From SB21 sp964535295 (GTDB lineage Bacteria > CLD3 > SB21), in the NCBI GenBank assembly GCA_964535295.1, contig CAZHUW010000120.1, positions 1 through 9,963 of the forward strand: a stretch of 9,963 nt of DNA, read 5' to 3'. The notes under the pieces were generated by a model. The model was not told where the DNA came from and did not search any database. It was given only the letters and a program-made list of their open reading frames with translations. This document shows positions 7,704-9,963 of this stretch, in pieces. A program made the translations under genes and the position numbers. Numbering within the stretch: the stretch's first letter is position 1; each line of letters begins with the position of its first letter.

Positions 7704-7738
7704 AACAAAACCTCACGGTTAGACCGTGAGGTTTTGTT
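7704..7738 (-). terminator. Intrinsic terminator of the hsp20 operon
   Basis: AACAAAACCTCACGG (7704-7718) pairs perfectly over 15 bases with CCGTGAGGTTTTGTT (7724-7738) around a five-base TTAGA loop. Read on the minus strand, the GC-rich stem is followed by TTTTGTT. It begins about 20 bases after the stop of the downstream hsp20 gene. It should end hsp20 transcription and insulate clpB. The T-rich flank on the plus strand means it could also work in the other direction. Confidence 0.9.
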
Positions 7739-7757
7739 TTGCCACACCATTCAATGA

Positions 7758-8216
7758 TTAGAATTTGATCTCAATTTCCTTTGTCTTAGCTTCATCTGCT
7801 TTTGGCAAGACGATGGATAAAACTCCGTCTTTGTAGTTGGCATCGATTTTATCCGCCTTTACAAGAGTAGGCAAGCGGAACGATCTGCTGAAAGAGCCGT
7901 AACTTCTTTCGAGGCGATGATAGTTCGTATCCTTTGTCTCATTTTCCTGCTTCTTTTCGCCCTGAATGGTAAGGACATTTTCCTGCAACGTTATCTTTAC
8001 GTCGTCCTTTGTCACTCCTGGTAATTCTACTCTGACCGTATACGCATCTTTTCCTTCCGAAATATCGGCGGAAGGATACCAGTTTTGAAGTCCGGTAAGA
8101 GTCTCATCGTCATTGGTAAAGAAATTGGACAGCATCCGGCTCATTTCTTTTTGAACGTTAAAGAGATCGCTTAACATGCCTCTTTCGTTGACCGGAGCAT
8201 ACTTGATGATTGACAT
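7758..8216 (-). CDS. Hsp20/alpha-crystallin small heat-shock protein
   Basis: This 152-residue protein is an ATP-independent holdase that binds unfolding proteins and keeps them recoverable by DnaK/ClpB. The N-terminal arm (about 1-45) is followed by the alpha-crystallin domain (about 48-140). Visible signatures are VRVELPGVTKDDVKITL (61-77) and ANYKDGVLSIVLPK (126-139), the family's A-x-x-x-n-GVL motif. The C-terminal IEI (148-150) matches the I-x-I motif that docks neighbouring dimers in the oligomer. Length and layout are those of a standard class A sHsp. A strong AGGGAGGA site precedes the ATG. It is the second gene of a two-sHsp operon, 30 bases after the first, and is followed by the intrinsic terminator. 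Confidence 0.96.
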   Translation of the reverse strand: MSIIKYAPVNERGMLSDLFNVQKEMSRMLSNFFTNDDETLTGLQNWYPSADISEGKDAYTVRVELPGVTKDDVKITLQENVLTIQGEKKQENETKDTNYHRLERSYGSFSRSFRLPTLVKADKIDANYKDGVLSIVLPKADEAKTKEIEIKF

Positions 8217-8246
8217 AGTTATTCCTCCCTTTAATTAATTTGTTGG

Positions 8247-8639
8247 TTAGTTGAAGTTTATTTTGATCTCACGCGGTTTAGCTTCTTCTTTTTTCGCAAT
8301 AGTCAGGAATAAAAGCCCATCCTGCCATTTGGCCTCAATCTTCTGCGCATCGGCGCTGTTGCCAAGAGTAAAGGCCCTTCTATAATTTCTTTTGAAAATT
8401 TCCGACCGGATCAGTGAACCGCTTTCGGCGATGTTCATTTTTCCTTCGATCAGCAACTGGCCGTTCTTAAGATGGACCCCAAGAGTATCTTTGCTTACGC
8501 CGGGCATTTCCAGAATCAGATGATAATGATCTTTGGTTTCTCTTATATCACAACGCGGCTGAACATAGTAGAAACTGTTTTCCCTTTTGACAAGGTCACG
8601 CTGTTCCGCATTGACTTCGTTTAGTGTTTTGACTTCCAT
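8247..8639 (-). CDS. Divergent Hsp20/alpha-crystallin small heat-shock protein
   Basis: This 130-residue protein is a second, clearly different sHsp. Its N-terminal arm is short (about 1-25), and the alpha-crystallin domain spans about 28-118. Signatures are LILEMPGVSKDTLGVHL (41-57) and AKWQDGLLFLTIAKK (103-117), where GLL replaces the usual GVL. The C-terminal IKI (125-127) keeps the I-x-I oligomerisation motif. It is too unlike its neighbour to be a recent duplicate. An AGGAGT site lies before the ATG. It is the first gene of the operon and so nearest the promoter. Pairs of unlike sHsps often co-assemble or divide the work, but that is not shown here. Confidence 0.94.
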   Translation of the reverse strand: MEVKTLNEVNAEQRDLVKRENSFYYVQPRCDIRETKDHYHLILEMPGVSKDTLGVHLKNGQLLIEGKMNIAESGSLIRSEIFKRNYRRAFTLGNSADAQKIEAKWQDGLLFLTIAKKEEAKPREIKINFN

Positions 8640-8679
8640 TTCTTACTCCTGTTGTTAGTTGTTTTTGTTTTGATCTCAA

Positions 8680-8707
8680 TTTATCACTTTAACAAAGTCG
8701 ATGCCAA
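8680..8707 (-). promoter_or_regulatory. Candidate promoter of the hsp20 operon
   Basis: On the minus strand TTGGCA (8702-8707) is one mismatch from the TTGACA -35 consensus. GATAAA (8680-8685) is a fair -10 after a 16-base spacer. Transcription would start near 8672, leaving a leader of about 33 bases before the ATG at 8639. The leader (ACAAAAACAACTAACAACAG) has no visible hairpin. The promoter looks housekeeping-like, and no known heat-shock operator is seen nearby. Confidence 0.4.
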
Positions 8708-8766
8708 AAATGTAATACTCTAAAAAAACTACTATTTATGAATTACAGGAATTAATGCTCAGACAA

Positions 8767-8825
8767 TATGGCACAATAATTTCATTCACAAAGTGAAAAA
8801 TTTTCATAATTATGCCATAATGGCA
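8767..8825. repeat. Cluster of ATGGCA/TGCCAT inverted repeats, possible operator
   Basis: TATGGCA (8767-8773) is matched by TGCCATA (8813-8819). A second, compact dyad, TGCCAT-A-ATGGCA (8813-8825), shares the middle element. Between the outer arms lies TTCAC-AAA-GTGAA (8785-8797), almost concentric with the outer pair. Three copies of one hexamer in alternating orientation suggest binding sites for a dimeric regulator, or an RNA or DNA hairpin. The cluster lies about 140-200 bases upstream of the aldolase start and 130-190 bases from the hsp20 start. No T-run follows, so it is not an obvious terminator. Confidence 0.4.
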
Positions 8826-8963
8826 GTTCAGTAGCTTTGGATTCTTGCTATTCGACAGTCTCACTGATTACTTCGCACGAATTATGGGTTTTATTTTCTA
8901 TTGATTTTGCTGGCAATATTAATTAAACTTTTTCGCCTTTTTTGAAACTTCAAATACTTGCAA

Positions 8964-9761
8964 ATGAACGAATTTCAAACTCGTGAAAACGTGATTGAAT
9001 GCGGACGGCGATTGTATAATAAAGGATTCGTTGCCGCAAATGACGGTAATATCAGCGTCAAAATCAGTAATCATGAGATTCTCGCAACACCGACCGGTCA
9101 GAGCAAGGGGTTTCTTCGTACTGACGATTTGGTCACATTGGACATTGCAGGACATGTCGTTGGGGGAGGCAACAAACCTTCGACAGAGATACAAATGCAT
9201 TTGGCGGTGTATGAGGAACGGTCCGAAATCAGGGCAGTAGTACATGCCCATCCTCCATATGCTACGGGTTTTGCGACGGCGAATATACCGATGGATTCCT
9301 GTGTACTCGCCGAAATTGTGACCACATTAGGTTCAATTCCTATTGCCCCTTATGCAACGCCATCTACGATGGAATTGGCTGACTCGATAAGAAATTACAT
9401 ACAACATAGCGATGCCGTCCTTCTAGCCAATCACGGAGTTGTGACGTGCGGTAAGGACGTTTTTGACGCTTATTATAAGATGGAACGCGTTGAACATTAT
9501 GCGCATATCCTTTTTGTCGCGAAAATGCTCGGTGGTGAAAGAGTGTTAGGGCGTGAAGAAGTTGAAAAATTGTGGCAGATCAGGTCTACTTACGGCACCT
9601 TGGGCAACGTAAGCCCGGGTTGTATCACTTGCGGCGGGGATTGTATAGGCGGAGATTGCTCTTTGTACGAAAGAAAAAAAACCAATCAAATTCGAAACGG
9701 AATGAAACCGGATGACCGGCTGTCGACACTGATCCGGGACATCATTCGGACAACAGCTTAG
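8964..9761 (+). CDS. Class II aldolase/adducin-family protein, FucA-like, with Cys-rich tail
   Basis: The fold is that of zinc-dependent L-fuculose-phosphate-type aldolases, which cleave sugar 1-phosphates to DHAP and an aldehyde. The ATG at 8964 gives 265 residues; a TTG two codons earlier is less likely, and neither has a clear Shine-Dalgarno site. Visible residues are AANDGNIS (24-31, phosphate-binding loop), PTGQSKG (43-49), the likely catalytic Glu75 in KPSTEIQMH, and zinc ligands His94 and His96 (HAHPPYA) and His157 (ANHGVV). These sit two positions after E. coli FucA Glu73, His92, His94 and His155. The catalytic core ends near residue 205, where FucA (about 215 residues) ends. The extra 50-60 residues carry CITCGGDCIGGDC (220-232, four Cys) and a possible final amphipathic helix (about 249-262). 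The actual substrate is unknown; related enzymes act on fuculose-, rhamnulose-, ribulose- or methylthioribulose-phosphates. A second gene follows after six bases. Confidence 0.9.
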   Translation: MNEFQTRENVIECGRRLYNKGFVAANDGNISVKISNHEILATPTGQSKGFLRTDDLVTLDIAGHVVGGGNKPSTEIQMHLAVYEERSEIRAVVHAHPPYATGFATANIPMDSCVLAEIVTTLGSIPIAPYATPSTMELADSIRNYIQHSDAVLLANHGVVTCGKDVFDAYYKMERVEHYAHILFVAKMLGGERVLGREEVEKLWQIRSTYGTLGNVSPGCITCGGDCIGGDCSLYERKKTNQIRNGMKPDDRLSTLIRDIIRTTA

Positions 9762-9767
9762 GATCCA

Positions 9768-9963
9768 ATGACTGAACTGCCTTATCGTTCTAGCATACAC
9801 TCTTTTCTATTTGTTGGATCAGGTCTGATACTCACCTTTATACTCATATTGATCGCTATACCGTTTGCGATGATAGCTCCGATGGGTAGTGCTATGGCGT
9901 GGATCGAACGATTTTGGTCATCTACGTTAGTTAAAATGTCAAAAATGCGCGTTTCTGCCAGAG
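9768..9963 (+). CDS. N-terminus of a membrane-anchored protein, possibly PlsC-type acyltransferase (cut by window end)
   Basis: An open frame starts at ATG 9768, six bases after the aldolase stop, and runs off the window after 65 codons. AGGA (9760-9763) just before it is a short-spaced ribosome site. The start MTELPYRSS is followed by a strong membrane segment (about 13-37, FLFVGSGLILTFILILIAIP). Then comes AMAWIERFWSSTLVKMSKMR (43-62). A hydrophobic anchor followed by an aromatic W...L...RV element resembles the beginning of 1-acyl-glycerol-3-phosphate acyltransferases (PlsC), just ahead of their catalytic HxxxxD. That motif lies outside the window, so the family call is tentative. The spacing indicates an operon with the aldolase. 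Confidence 0.55.
   Translation, partial: MTELPYRSSIHSFLFVGSGLILTFILILIAIPFAMIAPMGSAMAWIERFWSSTLVKMSKMRVSAR

Larger units (their letters stand above)
8640..8963. other. Divergent intergenic region between hsp20 and the aldolase
   Basis: This 324-base AT-rich stretch has no convincing gene on either strand. It must hold the outward promoters of both flanking genes. The hsp20 side has a plausible minus-strand promoter (8680-8707). The centre (8767-8825) has several inverted repeats built on ATGGCA/TGCCAT. The aldolase side shows no clear -35/-10 pair. The hsp20 leader expected from the promoter is short, A/C-rich and unstructured. Confidence 0.6.

Noticed and set aside
8640..8672. RNA thermometer in the hsp20 leader
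   Set aside because: The short leader is A/C-rich on the RNA strand and shows no stem that would cover the ribosome-binding site.
8769..8783. Sigma-54-like promoter (TGGCAC ... TTTC) facing the aldolase
   Set aside because: The -24 half matches, but the -12 half reads TTTC instead of TTGC, and the key GC is what sigma-54 needs. The TGGCA is better explained as part of the repeat cluster.
8919..9251. 110-codon minus-strand open frame over the aldolase start
   Set aside because: It is a shadow of the aldolase with no ribosome site or recognisable motif.

Overview
The window looks like ordinary chromosomal DNA of a diderm (Gram-negative) bacterium with moderate GC (about 43% by eye) and clear Shine-Dalgarno sites before most genes. 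The TPR protein, the ExbB/ExbD/ExbD/TonB cassette with a Bacteroidota-style TonB C-terminus, and the paired Hsp20 genes fit the FCB superphylum (Bacteroidota, Ignavibacteria, Calditrichota or KSB1-like lineages). This placement is an inference from gene style. There are no mobile elements, CRISPR arrays, tRNAs or rRNAs.

Left part, plus strand (about 205-4932): a secreted TPR-repeat protein, a single-domain STAS protein, an ExbB/TolQ-type proton channel subunit, two different ExbD subunits, and a TonB energy transducer. The genes are closely spaced and the last two overlap by ATGA, so they are probably one transcription unit or two adjacent ones. The channel uses the proton motive force across the inner membrane, and TonB carries that energy to outer-membrane receptors that are not in this window. 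The TPR and STAS genes have no proven link to it except position.

Middle, minus strand (8639 down to 4965): a protein-quality-control block. Two different small heat-shock proteins form an operon that ends in a textbook intrinsic terminator (7704-7738). Beyond it lies clpB, the disaggregase that pulls proteins out of sHsp-bound aggregates. The terminator means clpB needs its own promoter. tonB and clpB converge around 4933-4964.

Right part, plus strand (8964-9963): a class II (FucA-like) zinc aldolase with an unusual Cys-rich C-terminal extension. Six bases later comes the start of a membrane-anchored protein that resembles the N-terminus of a PlsC-type acyltransferase and is cut by the window end. 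The 324-base divergent region between hsp20 and the aldolase holds several inverted repeats built on ATGGCA/TGCCAT.

I found no convincing new biological system. The best leads are the Cys-rich aldolase tail, the ATGGCA repeats, the paired non-identical ExbDs, and the palindrome upstream of the TPR gene.
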